Shown here: positions 51,293 to 60,325 of the stretch, piece by piece | Position numbering within the stretch: the first letter of the stretch is position 1 | Layout: the number at the start of each line of letters is the position of its first letter | Origin: Isoptericola jiangsuensis | GTDB taxonomy: Bacteria; Actinomycetota; Actinomycetes; Actinomycetales; Cellulomonadaceae | Direction of reading: 5' to 3' | Assembly (NCBI RefSeq): GCF_002563715.1 | Contig: NZ_PDJJ01000001.1 | Coordinates: forward strand, 3,596,001-3,660,000 | DNA length: 64,000 bases | Notes under the pieces: model-generated | What the model was told of the DNA's origin: nothing | What the model saw: only the letters and a program-made list of their open reading frames with translations | The model's database searches: none | Translations under genes and position numbers: made by a program

Positions 51293-52080
51293 CGGTCGCC
51301 CCCTCCGCGGCCGACGTCGTCGCGCACGGCCTCGCCCCGCGCCCGTCGGTGACGCTCGCCGAGCTCGACGCCACCGCCGCCCTCCAGACCCGCGTCGACC
51401 GCAAGTACGTCCTCACGCCCGCGGAGGTCGCCGACCTCCTCGCCGCCCTCTCCCCCACTGCCCGCGTGCTCGACATCGACGGCCGCCGCACCTTCACCTA
51501 CGCCTCCACCTACTACGACACCGCCGACCTGATGACGTTCCACCAGGCCGCCCGACGTCGTCGGCGCCGCTTCAAGGTCCGCACCCGCACCTACGTCGAC
51601 ACCGGCGGCACGTTCCTCGAGGTCAAGACGCGGGCCGCCCGCGGCGTCACCGTCAAGGAGCGCGTCCCCGCGGAGCACGGCGGGCCGCGCCTCACCCCCG
51701 ACGCCGCCGGGTTCGTCGACGACCGCCTCGCCGCCGCCCGCGTCGCCGCGCCCCCGTCGACGGCCCTGAGCCCCGTCCTGTCCTCCCACTACCGCCGCAC
51801 CACCGTGCTCGCCCCCGACGCCCGCGTCACCCTCGACACGGACCTCACCTGGCGGCTCGCCCCCGGCCCCGACGCCGACGCGCGCTGGGCCGACGTCGGC
51901 GGACTCGTCGTCGTCGAGACGAAGGCCGGCACCGCGCCGTCGTCCGTCGACCGCCTCCTGTGGCGGGCCGGCCACCGGCCCGACCGCATCTCCAAGTACG
52001 CGACAGGGCTCGCCGTCCTGCGCCCCGAGCTCCCCGACCACCCCTGGCGACGCCTGCGCCGCGAGCGCCTGGCCGCCTGA
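51289..52080 (+). CDS. VTC-domain protein (polyphosphate polymerase-like)
   Basis: 263 residues, a tunnel-fold VTC domain: 'LQTRVDRKYVLTPAEVADLL', 'RTFTYASTYYDTADLMTFHQAARRRRRRFKVRTRTYVDTGGTFLEVKTRAARGVTVKERV', 'PVLSSHYRRTTVLAP', 'VVVETKAGTAPSSVDRLLWRAGHRPDRISKYATGLAVL'. In yeast this fold polymerises polyphosphate; bacterial members next to DUF4956 are less understood. The basic substrate pocket residues (R, K, E-x-K) are present. It is coupled to DUF4956 upstream and 17 bases before the lipoprotein gene. Confidence 0.9.
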   Translation: MTVAPSAADVVAHGLAPRPSVTLAELDATAALQTRVDRKYVLTPAEVADLLAALSPTARVLDIDGRRTFTYASTYYDTADLMTFHQAARRRRRRFKVRTRTYVDTGGTFLEVKTRAARGVTVKERVPAEHGGPRLTPDAAGFVDDRLAAARVAAPPSTALSPVLSSHYRRTTVLAPDARVTLDTDLTWRLAPGPDADARWADVGGLVVVETKAGTAPSSVDRLLWRAGHRPDRISKYATGLAVLRPELPDHPWRRLRRERLAA

Positions 52081-52097
52081 CCGAAGGGATCACCCGC

Positions 52098-53990
52098 ATG
52101 AACCCGCAGCACCTGCCCCTCTGGACCCGCCACCCCTGGACCCGTGCCGTCGCCGCCGCCGCGGCGGGCGTCCTCACTCTCGGAGCCGTCGCCGCGTGCA
52201 GCGTCGACGACGCGACCGCCACGAGCGCCGCCGGCTCCTCGACGAGCACGAGCGAGGTGTCCGCCACGTCGTCCGTCGGGATGACGGCCACCGAGGTCCT
52301 CGCGGAGAACCTCGACGCGTCCGACACCGTCGAGCTCGCCGCGTCCACCTGGGACACCGCCGACGAGATCGCCGTCGACCTGGACGACCCGACCGCGACC
52401 GACGGCGTGGAGGTCGACGGCGACACCGTCACCCTCACCGCGCCCGGCACGTACGTGCTGTCCGGCAGCCTCGCCGGACAGGTGAAGGTCGACTCGGCCG
52501 ACGACGGCGTGGTGCGGCTCGTGCTCGACGGCGCCGACATCACGTCGTCGACGGGTGCCGCGATCGACGTGCGCGACGCCGACCAGGTGCACGTCGTCCT
52601 CGCCGACGGCTCCACCAACCGCCTCGAGGACGCCGCCGAGTACGCCGCCACCGACGAGGACAACGCCGCCAACGCAGCCCTGTACTCGACCGCGGACATG
52701 GCGATCTCCGGCAGCGGCGCCCTAGAGGTCGTCGGGAACTCGAACGACGGCATCACCGGCAAGGACGGGCTCGTCGTCGCGAGCGGCAACATCACCGTCA
52801 CCGCGGTCGACGACGGCATCCGCGGCAAGGACTACCTCGTGGTGTCAGGCGGCACGATCGACGTCACCGCGGGCGGCGACGGCCTCAAGTCCGACAACGA
52901 GGACGACGCCACCGCCGGATACGTCGCCCTGCTGGGCGGCGAGCTGACCGTCGCGGCCGGGTCCGACGGCGTGCAGGGCTTCACCGACGTCGCGGTCGTC
53001 GACGGCACCCTCACCGTGACCGAGTCGGAGGAAGGTCTCGAGGCGGCCGTCATCGCCGTCTCCGGCGGCACCGTCGACGTCACCTCCAGCGACGACGCGC
53101 TCAACGCGACCGTGAAGGAGCCCGAGGACGAGTCGACCGACACGACCACGGACTCCGGGACCGACTCCGGGACCGACGGGACGACGTCCGACGACTCCGC
53201 CACGACCGACGGGACCACCGACGGCGCGACCGACGGCACCGCCGACCAGGCGATGCCGGGCGGCCCGGGCGGCGGAGGTGGCGGCGGCGACATGGCCGTG
53301 CAGGAGGGCGCGTCGCTCACCATCACCGGCGGCACCGTGCACGCCGTCGCCGGGACGGACGGGCTGGACTCGAACGGCGTCATCGAGATCTCGGGCGGCA
53401 CCACCGTCATCGAGGCGGCCGGGTCCGGCTCCGCCGACTCGGGGCAGGCCATGGGCGGTGGCGGCGAGGGCGCGCTCGACGCCAACGGCACGACCACCAT
53501 CACCGGCGGGGCGGTCGTCACGTCCGGCAACGCCGCGACCGGTTCGGTCGACGTGACGAACGGCTGGGCGAGCCTGAGCGCTGGCGTCGAGGAGGGCGCC
53601 ACCGTGGAGGTCGCGTCGTCGGACGGCACCGTGCTCGCGTCGGTCGAGCTGACCCGGGCGACGTCGTCGCTGGCGTTCACCGCCGACGGCATGGCCGCCG
53701 GCGACGAGTACACGGTGAAGGTGAACGGCTCAGAGGCCGGGACGGCCACGGCGGAGGACACCGTGTCCGGGTCGATGGGCGGCGGCGGTCAGATGCCGGG
53801 CGACGGCACGATGCCCGACGGCGGTACCCGGCCCGAGCGCGGCACCCCGCCCGACAGCGGCGGCCAGATGCCGGGCGGCACGACCGACGGCACGACCGAC
53901 GGGTCCACGAGCGGCTCGACTGACAGCTCGACCGGCGGCACGACGGACAGCTCGACGAGCGGCACCACGTCCACCACGACCGACGTCTGA
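52098..53990 (+). CDS. Carbohydrate-binding-domain (DUF4353-type) lipoprotein
   Basis: 630 residues. Lipobox in 'VLTLGAVAACSVDD' at about 25-38 marks a membrane-anchored lipoprotein. Beta-solenoid-like repeats fill the centre ('DGVVRLVLDGADITSSTGAAIDVRDADQVHVVLADGSTN', 'NSNDGITGKDGLVVASGNITVTAVDDGIRGKDYLVVSGGTIDVTAGGDGLKSDN'), as in DUF4353 proteins. A low-complexity TDG/STG tail of roughly 60 residues ends it. It is the third gene of the DUF4956-VTC operon. The trio resembles CotH-associated loci in other bacteria; the substrate is unknown. Confidence 0.85.
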   Translation: MNPQHLPLWTRHPWTRAVAAAAAGVLTLGAVAACSVDDATATSAAGSSTSTSEVSATSSVGMTATEVLAENLDASDTVELAASTWDTADEIAVDLDDPTATDGVEVDGDTVTLTAPGTYVLSGSLAGQVKVDSADDGVVRLVLDGADITSSTGAAIDVRDADQVHVVLADGSTNRLEDAAEYAATDEDNAANAALYSTADMAISGSGALEVVGNSNDGITGKDGLVVASGNITVTAVDDGIRGKDYLVVSGGTIDVTAGGDGLKSDNEDDATAGYVALLGGELTVAAGSDGVQGFTDVAVVDGTLTVTESEEGLEAAVIAVSGGTVDVTSSDDALNATVKEPEDESTDTTTDSGTDSGTDGTTSDDSATTDGTTDGATDGTADQAMPGGPGGGGGGGDMAVQEGASLTITGGTVHAVAGTDGLDSNGVIEISGGTTVIEAAGSGSADSGQAMGGGGEGALDANGTTTITGGAVVTSGNAATGSVDVTNGWASLSAGVEEGATVEVASSDGTVLASVELTRATSSLAFTADGMAAGDEYTVKVNGSEAGTATAEDTVSGSMGGGGQMPGDGTMPDGGTRPERGTPPDSGGQMPGGTTDGTTDGSTSGSTDSSTGGTTDSSTSGTTSTTTDV

Positions 53991-54110
53991 CGCGAGTCAG
54001 CGCAGGATCCCGCGACTCAGCGCAGATCGGCGCCAGTCAGCGCAGGATCCCGCGAGTCAGCGTGAACGAAGTTCACTCAGCGCACGGAACGGCGAGTCAG
54101 CGCGGGCTTC
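53991..54110 (+). repeat. GAGTCAGCGC repeat block, forward orientation
   Basis: About six units, directly after the lipoprotein stop. At 54094-54130 the orientation flips through an imperfect palindrome (GAGTCAGCGCGGGCTTC ... GAAGCTCGCGCTGACTC). Confidence 0.88.
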
Positions 54111-54114
54111 ACCA

Positions 54115-54640
54115 CGAAGCTCGCGCTGACTCGCCGTCCTCTGCGCTGAACCGCCGCGAGCAGCGCTGACTCGCCAGAAACTGCGCTGAGTGGCGAGAGC
54201 CCGCGCTGACTCGCGGGGCACGTGCGCTGACTGAACGGGTACTGCGCTGACTCGCGGGAACGAACGCTGACTCGGCAGGAACTGCGCTGACTCGCGGAAA
54301 GGAACGCTGACTCGGCAGGAACTGCGCTGACTCCGCGGGAACGAACGCTGACTCGGCAGGAACTGCGCTGACTCCGCGGGAACGAACGCTGACTCGGCAG
54401 GAACTGCGCTGACTCCGCGGGAACGAACGCTGACTCGGCAGGAACTGCGCTGACTCCGCGGGAACGAACGCTGACTCGGCAGGAACTGCGCTGACTCGCG
54501 GGAACGAACGCTGACTCGGCGAAAACTGCGCTGAGTCGCGAGAACCCGCGCTGACCGACGCCAGCGCTGACTGAGGGGTCTTGGCGCTGACTGACCGGAC
54601 TCTGCGCTGTCTGACGTTGATCAGCGCTGAGTCACGGGGA
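54115..54640 (-). repeat. Long GCGCTGACTC repeat block with a 41-bp higher-order period
   Basis: More than twenty reverse-orientation units. Between about 54250 and 54520 a compound unit repeats six times: GGCAGGAACT marks occur at 54274, 54314, 54355, 54396, 54437 and 54478, that is 40 then 41 bp apart. Confidence 0.9.
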
Positions 54641-54657
54641 TCGGACCGCAGGCCGAA

Positions 54658-54754
54658 GGACGGTGGAGGGGTGCCGCGCGTCGTCGTCAGACCCGAAGTG
54701 GAGGGCCCCCTGGGGCCCGTGAACGCGACGACGCGCGGCACGCCTCCACCGTCC
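54658..54754 (+). ncRNA. Long hairpin element, copy B
   Basis: Arms of 29 bases (54658-54686 and 54726-54754) pair with one mismatch. The loop is TCAGACCCGAAGTGGAGG, an inner 7-bp hairpin (GGGCCCC/GGGGCCC), then GTGAACG. It lies between convergent genes within the repeat blocks, as copy A does. Confidence 0.6.
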
Positions 54755-54785
54755 GGAACCCGACGAACGAAGGACCCGGATCCCG

Positions 54786-54905
54786 CGCTGACTGAACGGA
54801 TTTCACGCTGACTCGCGGAAAACCGCGCTGAGTCGCGGGAACCTGCGCTGACTCGCGGGAATCCGCGCTGGGTCGCGCGAGCCGGCGCCGACTCGCAGGA
54901 GTCGG
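54786..54905 (-). repeat. GCGCTGACTCGCG repeat block right of hairpin B
   Basis: About six reverse-orientation units that degenerate to GGCGCCGACTCGCAGGAGTC at the right end, ending near the pectate-lyase stop at 54924. Confidence 0.85.
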
Positions 54906-54923
54906 CGCCGGCTCGTGGTCAGG

Positions 54924-57900
54924 TCAGGCGCACGGCCCGACGGCGGACCAGGACCCCCAGACGCTGGTGCCGGGTTCGTCGCCGCGGGTCCACCACTGGG
55001 CGCGGTGGTTGACGCCGTCGTGGGAGACGACCTCCCCGCCGGTGTAGGTGCGGGTCCGCTCCCAGGCGGGGGCGCACTCGGCGACGGCGGGGGCGGCGTC
55101 GGCGGGCCCGACCTCCGTCCAGGGGCCGAACGCGGAGATGCCGGGCTCCTGGTTGCGGCTCCACCAGCGGGCCTCGTAGACGGTGCCGTCGTGCTGGACG
55201 ACGTCGCCGCGCAGGTAGACGGTGCTGGCGTACCAGGGGGCGGGGCCGGGCTCGGCGCCGACTTCGGGCAGGAGCTCGATGACGGTGGGGTCGTCGACGG
55301 GTGCGGGGCGGGCCCCGGTGTCGGCGGGTGCGGCGTCGGTGAGCTCGTAGAGGCCGTGGAGGTCGACGGATCCGTCGGCGGCGATCTCGGGGGCGACGGT
55401 CTCGTCGGTGGAGACGAACCACGACGCGTCGACCGCGGACGTCCCGCCGAGGTTCCAGTGGTTGGTCGGGTTGGTCAGGAGGGACGTGTCGGTCTGCTTG
55501 AGCCCGAGGACGTCGGTGGCGGGGTTGCGCCAGGAGATGACGCCGTGCGCCTCGTAGGCGGTGGTGGACGCGTTGGTCTCGAGGCGGACGCCGCGGTCGT
55601 TGCCGACGGAGGTGACGCCGTCGAGGCGGACGTCGGGGCCGGAGTTGGAGGTGACGCCGGTGCCGAGATTGCCGTAGCTGACGGAGTTGCGCAGCAGGTG
55701 GTCGCCGGGGATGGACTCGCCGCCGAGCTTGAACCCGTTGCCCTCGCCGGTGCGGGTGGGGTCCTCGCTGAGGTACCCGTTGGCGTAGGCGACGGAGTCC
55801 TCGACGACGACGGTGCCGATGGGTCCGGTGGTGGACTTGGCGTAGAGGTCCCAGCCGTCGTCGATGTTGTGGTGGGCGATGTTGTGCCGCAGCACGTTGC
55901 CCTCGCCGACGGTGAGCTTGACGCCGAACCCGTCCGCGTCGTTGCCGCCCGGGTCGGCGTTGTGGTGCGACTCGGAGGACACGACGAGGTTGTGGGAGGG
56001 CCACATCGTCGGCGGTTCGGCGGAGCGGCCGGAGATCTGGATGCCGGTGTCGGCGTTGTGGTGCGACTCGACGCGTTCGACGACGTTGTGGTGGCCCTCG
56101 ACGAGCATCGGCTTGGCCTTGTCGCGCGACCGGGTGATCTCCAGGTCGTGGACGTGCCACCAGTCGCCGCGCAGGACGAGGCCGCCGTCGGGCGATCCGG
56201 CGAGGTCGAGGGTGGCGCGCTGGCCCGGTGCCGACATCAGGGTGATGGGGGCGTCGGGGGTGCCGTCGAGGCCGCGGCCGACGACGACCTTGCGGTCGAG
56301 GGCGTAGGTGCCGCCGGCGAGGACGATCTGCTGGCCGGGCTGCGCGTACGCGACGGCGGTGTGCAGGTCGAGGGGGTCGGCGCTGGTGCCGGTGCCGTCG
56401 GGTGTGCCGTCGGGGGTGACGCGGATCGACTGTCCCGGTTCGCCGTACGCGTGCACGGTGAGGGTGAGGGGCACGTCGACGGGGTCGGTGGAGGCGAGCT
56501 CCTCGCGGTCGCCGAGCTGGGGCTGGTCGGCGTCGGGCAGGAGCCGAGCGGTGAGCTCGTTGACGCCGTCGGTGAGGTCGACGGGCACGAGGACCCGCTC
56601 GCCGGGGGCGAGCTCGACGTCGTCGACCACGATGTCGCCGGCGGCGTCGAGCACCTGGCCGGTGCCGTGCATGTTCGCGACGAACGGCAGGTCGAGGGTG
56701 TGGTGCGGGGTGGTGGGGGTGACGTCGACGCCGAGGGTGGCGGCGACGGGCACGGTGGGCGGGTCGAGGGGCGCGTCGTCGTCCTCGGGGCGGACGGTGG
56801 TGAGCTCCCAGTCGGTGACGGTCACCTGGATCTTGCGGGCGACGGCCATGCCGACGTAGATGTGGTCGCCGTCCTGCTGGAGCAGCATGTCGGGGTCGTA
56901 GGAGATGACCTCGACGTCGCCGCCGTCGGCGGCGTCCCGCAGCCAGGTGGCGTGGTGGCCGGTGTTGGAGCCGCGCAGCGAGAACGTGAAGGTGTCGCCG
57001 GTGGCGAACCGGGGGCCGGAGGTGACGTCGGAACGCCACGTCTCGTCGAACACGACGGACCCGGAGGTGTCGCGCGCGCCGGCGGTGGCGTCGTCGGGGG
57101 CGCCGGTGTAGCCGTGCACGAACCGGGCGCCGGGCGTGCCGTCCCGCACGGTGGTGGTGCCCTCGCCGTAGCGGGTGACGAGCGCGCCGGCGGAGTTCAT
57201 GTAGCGGGCGGCGGACACGCCGGGCACGAGGGTGTCGACGGCGAGCACGCCGAACCCGGACTGGTTGTCCTTGGTGGCGGCGTCGTCGACGCGGAACGTC
57301 GCGGTGAGCGTGAAGTTCTCCGTCGTCGGGTCGATCTGCGTGTAGTAGTACTGGAAGCCGTCCTCGGAGGACGCGAGCTTGGTGGAGCTGGCACGGGCGT
57401 CGAACGTGATGCTGCCGTCGGCGTTCTCGACGATCGACCCGCCCGAGCCGGCGTTGGAGCCGATGTCGGCGGACTGCCAGCGTTCGACGGCGTCGGCCAC
57501 GACGACCTCGAACGGCTCGCCGGCGGTGGCGTCGGTGCCGCGGTGCGCGACGACGCGTACCTGGTAGACGGCGCCGGGCGTGAGGCCGGTGAGGTCGGCG
57601 GTGGTGCCGGTGACGTCGGTGACGGCGTCGGTGAAGTCGCCGTCCTGCGCGGTCTGCACGGCGTAGGTGGTGGCCTCGGCGACGGCGCCCCACTCGACGG
57701 TGACGGTGGCGCGGCCGCCGGACACGGCGGTGGTGAGGGCGCCGGTGACCTCGGGGCCGGCGAGCGGCAGGGCGAAGTCGGGCGCCGTGACGGCCGCGGA
57801 AGCGTGCGCCGTGGTCTCGCCGGAGCGCGTCAGCTCGACCCGCACGGTGTACGTGCCGGACGACGGCGGCGTGAGCGCGACGGTGCCGGACGTGCCGTCG

Positions 57901-58625
57901 ACGGCGGTGAAGGCGCGGTCGGCCTCGACGCCGTCCGCGTCGGTGAGGATCGCGTGCGCGACGTCCGCGCCGTCGTCGCCGAGCAGGCCCGTGTACTGCA
58001 CGAGGAGGCGCGACGGGTCGGCGGGGTCGACCTCGACGGCGTCGACGACGGGCGCGGCGACGTCGGCCCAGGGTGCCCGCTCGAGGGCGGGACCGTCGAC
58101 GACCTCCGCGTAGTACAGGTTGACGCCGGAGCTGGGGGACGCGATCCAGTACGTGCCCGCGGCGGGCACGTCGAGCGTCTCGGTGGCGATGGTGGTGCCG
58201 GTGTCGTCCGCGAGCGCCGGGACGGTGTCGAGGACCGTCCAGTCGGCGTCGTAGAGCGCGAGGGCGCGGTCGGCGGTGCCGCTGCCGCTGCGGGCGTGCA
58301 CGAGCACCTCGGCGGGTTCGTCGACGGTGAGGCGCACGGACCGCTGGGTGGCGTCGCCGGAGCCGTTGAGCTTGAGGCGCTGGGTGTAGACGTCTCCGCG
58401 GTCGGAGGTGCGGTCGGACGCGTCGACGGTGACGCCCTTGGCGGCGGTGGCGAGGATCGTGAAGTCCCCGACGGTCCGGTCGGCGGTGATGCTGCCGGGG
58501 GCGAGGTCGTTCGCGTCGAGGGCGCCGGCGGGTCCGGCGGCGACGGCGGTGAGGGAGGTGAGGGTGAGCGCCGCGGTGGCGACGGCCGCCAGCGGGGTGC
58601 GGAGGGTCCGCCCGATCGGTGTCAT
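54924..58625 (-). CDS. Secreted PL9-like polysaccharide lyase with two CBM5/12 domains
   Basis: 1233 residues. Signal peptide about 1-36. An N-terminal beta-rich region of about 360 residues includes a fibronectin-III-like part ('GSVQVTVEWGAVAEATTYAVQ'-type). A laminin-G-like region follows. From about 725 a right-handed beta-helix begins with 'GTPDGTGTSADPLDLHTAVAYAQPGQQIVLAGGTYAL', the PL9 pectate-lyase entry, with 'HNVVERVESHHNADTGIQISG' and 'GNDADGFGVKLTVGEGN' (Ca-binding Asp and catalytic Lys region). Two CBM5/12 modules end it. It would cleave pectate or a related acidic glycan outside the cell. GGAG precedes the ATG. A palindromic operator covers its transcription start. Confidence 0.88.
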   Translation of the reverse strand: MTPIGRTLRTPLAAVATAALTLTSLTAVAAGPAGALDANDLAPGSITADRTVGDFTILATAAKGVTVDASDRTSDRGDVYTQRLKLNGSGDATQRSVRLTVDEPAEVLVHARSGSGTADRALALYDADWTVLDTVPALADDTGTTIATETLDVPAAGTYWIASPSSGVNLYYAEVVDGPALERAPWADVAAPVVDAVEVDPADPSRLLVQYTGLLGDDGADVAHAILTDADGVEADRAFTAVDGTSGTVALTPPSSGTYTVRVELTRSGETTAHASAAVTAPDFALPLAGPEVTGALTTAVSGGRATVTVEWGAVAEATTYAVQTAQDGDFTDAVTDVTGTTADLTGLTPGAVYQVRVVAHRGTDATAGEPFEVVVADAVERWQSADIGSNAGSGGSIVENADGSITFDARASSTKLASSEDGFQYYYTQIDPTTENFTLTATFRVDDAATKDNQSGFGVLAVDTLVPGVSAARYMNSAGALVTRYGEGTTTVRDGTPGARFVHGYTGAPDDATAGARDTSGSVVFDETWRSDVTSGPRFATGDTFTFSLRGSNTGHHATWLRDAADGGDVEVISYDPDMLLQQDGDHIYVGMAVARKIQVTVTDWELTTVRPEDDDAPLDPPTVPVAATLGVDVTPTTPHHTLDLPFVANMHGTGQVLDAAGDIVVDDVELAPGERVLVPVDLTDGVNELTARLLPDADQPQLGDREELASTDPVDVPLTLTVHAYGEPGQSIRVTPDGTPDGTGTSADPLDLHTAVAYAQPGQQIVLAGGTYALDRKVVVGRGLDGTPDAPITLMSAPGQRATLDLAGSPDGGLVLRGDWWHVHDLEITRSRDKAKPMLVEGHHNVVERVESHHNADTGIQISGRSAEPPTMWPSHNLVVSSESHHNADPGGNDADGFGVKLTVGEGNVLRHNIAHHNIDDGWDLYAKSTTGPIGTVVVEDSVAYANGYLSEDPTRTGEGNGFKLGGESIPGDHLLRNSVSYGNLGTGVTSNSGPDVRLDGVTSVGNDRGVRLETNASTTAYEAHGVISWRNPATDVLGLKQTDTSLLTNPTNHWNLGGTSAVDASWFVSTDETVAPEIAADGSVDLHGLYELTDAAPADTGARPAPVDDPTVIELLPEVGAEPGPAPWYASTVYLRGDVVQHDGTVYEARWWSRNQEPGISAFGPWTEVGPADAAPAVAECAPAWERTRTYTGGEVVSHDGVNHRAQWWTRGDEPGTSVWGSWSAVGPCA

Positions 58626-58669
58626 GGATCTCCTCGTCGAGATGCGCGCCGTTCAGCGGTGACCGACGC

Positions 58670-58685
58670 GAGAAACCGGTTTCTC
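58670..58685. promoter_or_regulatory. LacI-type operator of the polysaccharide lyase gene
   Basis: GAGAAACCGGTTTCTC, a perfect 16-bp palindrome with the CCGG centre typical of LacI-family sites, at the predicted start of the minus-strand transcript. Confidence 0.75.
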
Positions 58686-58687
58686 AC

Positions 58688-58717
58688 AAGGTAACCGCTT
58701 GCCCAAGGTGGCGTCAA
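58688..58717 (-). promoter_or_regulatory. Promoter of the polysaccharide lyase gene
   Basis: On the minus strand TTGACG (58717-58712), 18-bp spacer, TACCTT (58693-58688); the operator begins two bases downstream. Confidence 0.65.
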
Positions 58718-58734
58718 GGGCCCGGAGCCGTCGG

Positions 58735-58834
58735 GCGTCCCTGGGCGAGGGGGTGTGCGCGGTCGTCAGACCGGAAGCGGAGGTCGCGCAGCGACCGTGA
58801 GCGCGACCGCGCACGCCCCCTCGCCCAGGGACGC
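58735..58834 (+). ncRNA. Long hairpin element, copy C
   Basis: Arms of 31 bases (58735-58765 and 58804-58834) pair perfectly apart from one G-U. The loop is TCAGACCGGAAGCGGAGG, inner 6-bp hairpin (GGTCGC/GCGACC), then GTGAGCG. Unlike A and B it has no 20-bp repeats around it. It lies between the lyase promoter and the stop of the gene at 58862. Confidence 0.6.
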
Positions 58835-58861
58835 TCGTCCGATCTCGTGGACCGGCCGGCG

Positions 58862-60325
58862 TCAGGAGACGGTGACGCCCACCTTCGCCGACGACGCCCG
58901 CAGGTGGTGCGCCGACGAGCCCGCGTACCTCACCACCCAGGTGCCCGACTCGCGAACCGTGAACCACCGCCGGAAGCGGCCGTCCGCGTCCACCGTGTCG
59001 ATCCCCTTGAGCACCGGACCGCCCGGCCCGGCCGGGTCGAAGTAGATCTTCACCTTCTCCCCCGCCGCAGCCCGCCAGCCGCCCAGGTTCCACCTGTCGA
59101 GCTGGGACGGCTTGCGGAGCGTCCCCGACACCGAGACCCGGTCGCCCTTGCTGACCGACGAGTCGCTCACGTGCACCTTCGTCCGGGTCGCCTTGCTGAC
59201 GCGGAAGCTCCCCGCTCGGTCGGCCGGGAAGTAGATGGTGCCCGTGTCGAGCGCCGGGTCCGCCCAGACGTCGACGTCGTAGATCCCGGCCGGGTCGTCG
59301 GGCCCGACGTACAGGTCGGCGACGAGCTTGTTGCCGCTGCCGCGGGGGGTCGAGCAGTGCCAGTCGTAGTGGCCGAGCCTGCTCGAGGCGCAGACGTAGG
59401 TGGTGTCGTGCGTCAACCGACCCGGCCCGTCAGCCGACCACTCGACCTCGACCCGGACGGTCTCCGTCCGTCCCGCCACCACGGCGTCCCGGGTGCGGAC
59501 CTTCATCGTGACCTTGGTGCCGTGGCTCGTCCGGCTGCGGGTGAGGACGTGGCGCACCTTCGGCTCGGCCGACCCGGTGGGGTGCACCCCGGTCGCGGCG
59601 TGGTTCGAGTTCCCGGCGAACGTCGCGACCCACCGTCCCTTGCCGCGATGGTCGAGGGTGCGCCGGAACCGGCCGGCGTCGTCGGTGCGGACGGTCGTGA
59701 CGTAGCGCGGGCCGGTGGCACCCGCGGGGTCGAACGACAGCCGGACCTTCACCCCCGCCAGCGGGCGACGGGCGATCGCCGTCCGGTACTCGACGTCCCG
59801 CCACCGCGTCAGCCGTCCGCTGACGACCGTCCTGTCGCCCGACCGCTTCGACGACACCGTCATCCGGGTGGCACGTCGCACCTGGAACGCGACGACGTCC
59901 TCCCGGGTGGTCGCGTACGTCCGGCCGTCCACCGTGGACTTCAGAGAGACGGTGGCGCGGTAGGTCCCCGGCGTGAAGCCCGCCGACAGCACGAAGTCCG
60001 CGTAGGCACGGTGCTCCGACGTCTTGACGAGGTAGGCGCTCTGCGAGACTGCCCCGCCCGGCCCCACGATGTACGCCGAGCTCTTGCCGAGCCCGTCGAT
60101 CGAGAGCTTCTCGCGGGGATGGTCGAACGTGAACCACATCCGTGCGACCTTCGGCGCCGGGCCGACGACGACGTCCTTCATCGACACGGTGACGTCGAGG
60201 TCGATCTGCCGGAACGTGAAGGAACCCGTCCCCCGGGGGACTGCGGCCTCGGCGGGGACCAGGCCGACCGCCAGGAGCGACAGCAGGGTGAGGGCGGCGG
60301 TGACCAGACGAGACGTTCGACGCAC
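58862..60325 (-). CDS. Secreted multi-domain beta-sandwich protein
   Basis: 487 residues. Signal peptide about 1-28 (LVTAALTLLSLLAVGLVPAEA). The rest is beta-rich with three related Ig-like segments recognisable by 'VSSKRSGDRTVVSGRLTRWRDVEYR', 'GRFRRTLDHRGKGRWVATFAGNSNHAAT', and 'VSDSSVSKGDRVSVSGTLRKPSQLDRW ... GRFRRWFTVRESGTWVVRYAGSSAHH'. The last two share G-R-F-R-R and W-V-x-x-Y/F-A-G. No enzyme motif is visible. Start GTG has no strong ribosome site. Hairpin C is 28 bp beyond its stop. Confidence 0.72.
   Translation of the reverse strand: MRRTSRLVTAALTLLSLLAVGLVPAEAAVPRGTGSFTFRQIDLDVTVSMKDVVVGPAPKVARMWFTFDHPREKLSIDGLGKSSAYIVGPGGAVSQSAYLVKTSEHRAYADFVLSAGFTPGTYRATVSLKSTVDGRTYATTREDVVAFQVRRATRMTVSSKRSGDRTVVSGRLTRWRDVEYRTAIARRPLAGVKVRLSFDPAGATGPRYVTTVRTDDAGRFRRTLDHRGKGRWVATFAGNSNHAATGVHPTGSAEPKVRHVLTRSRTSHGTKVTMKVRTRDAVVAGRTETVRVEVEWSADGPGRLTHDTTYVCASSRLGHYDWHCSTPRGSGNKLVADLYVGPDDPAGIYDVDVWADPALDTGTIYFPADRAGSFRVSKATRTKVHVSDSSVSKGDRVSVSGTLRKPSQLDRWNLGGWRAAAGEKVKIYFDPAGPGGPVLKGIDTVDADGRFRRWFTVRESGTWVVRYAGSSAHHLRASSAKVGVTVS

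Noticed and set aside
54115..54640. Possible CRISPR array
   Set aside because: Units are contiguous with a ~20-bp period and no 30-bp class unique spacers; no cas genes in the window.
54109..54741. Minus-strand open frame of about 210 residues rich in SAxxxESA and SQRSF repeats
   Set aside because: It is a translation of the 20/41-bp intergenic repeats and runs into hairpin B; no ribosome site, no non-repeat domain.
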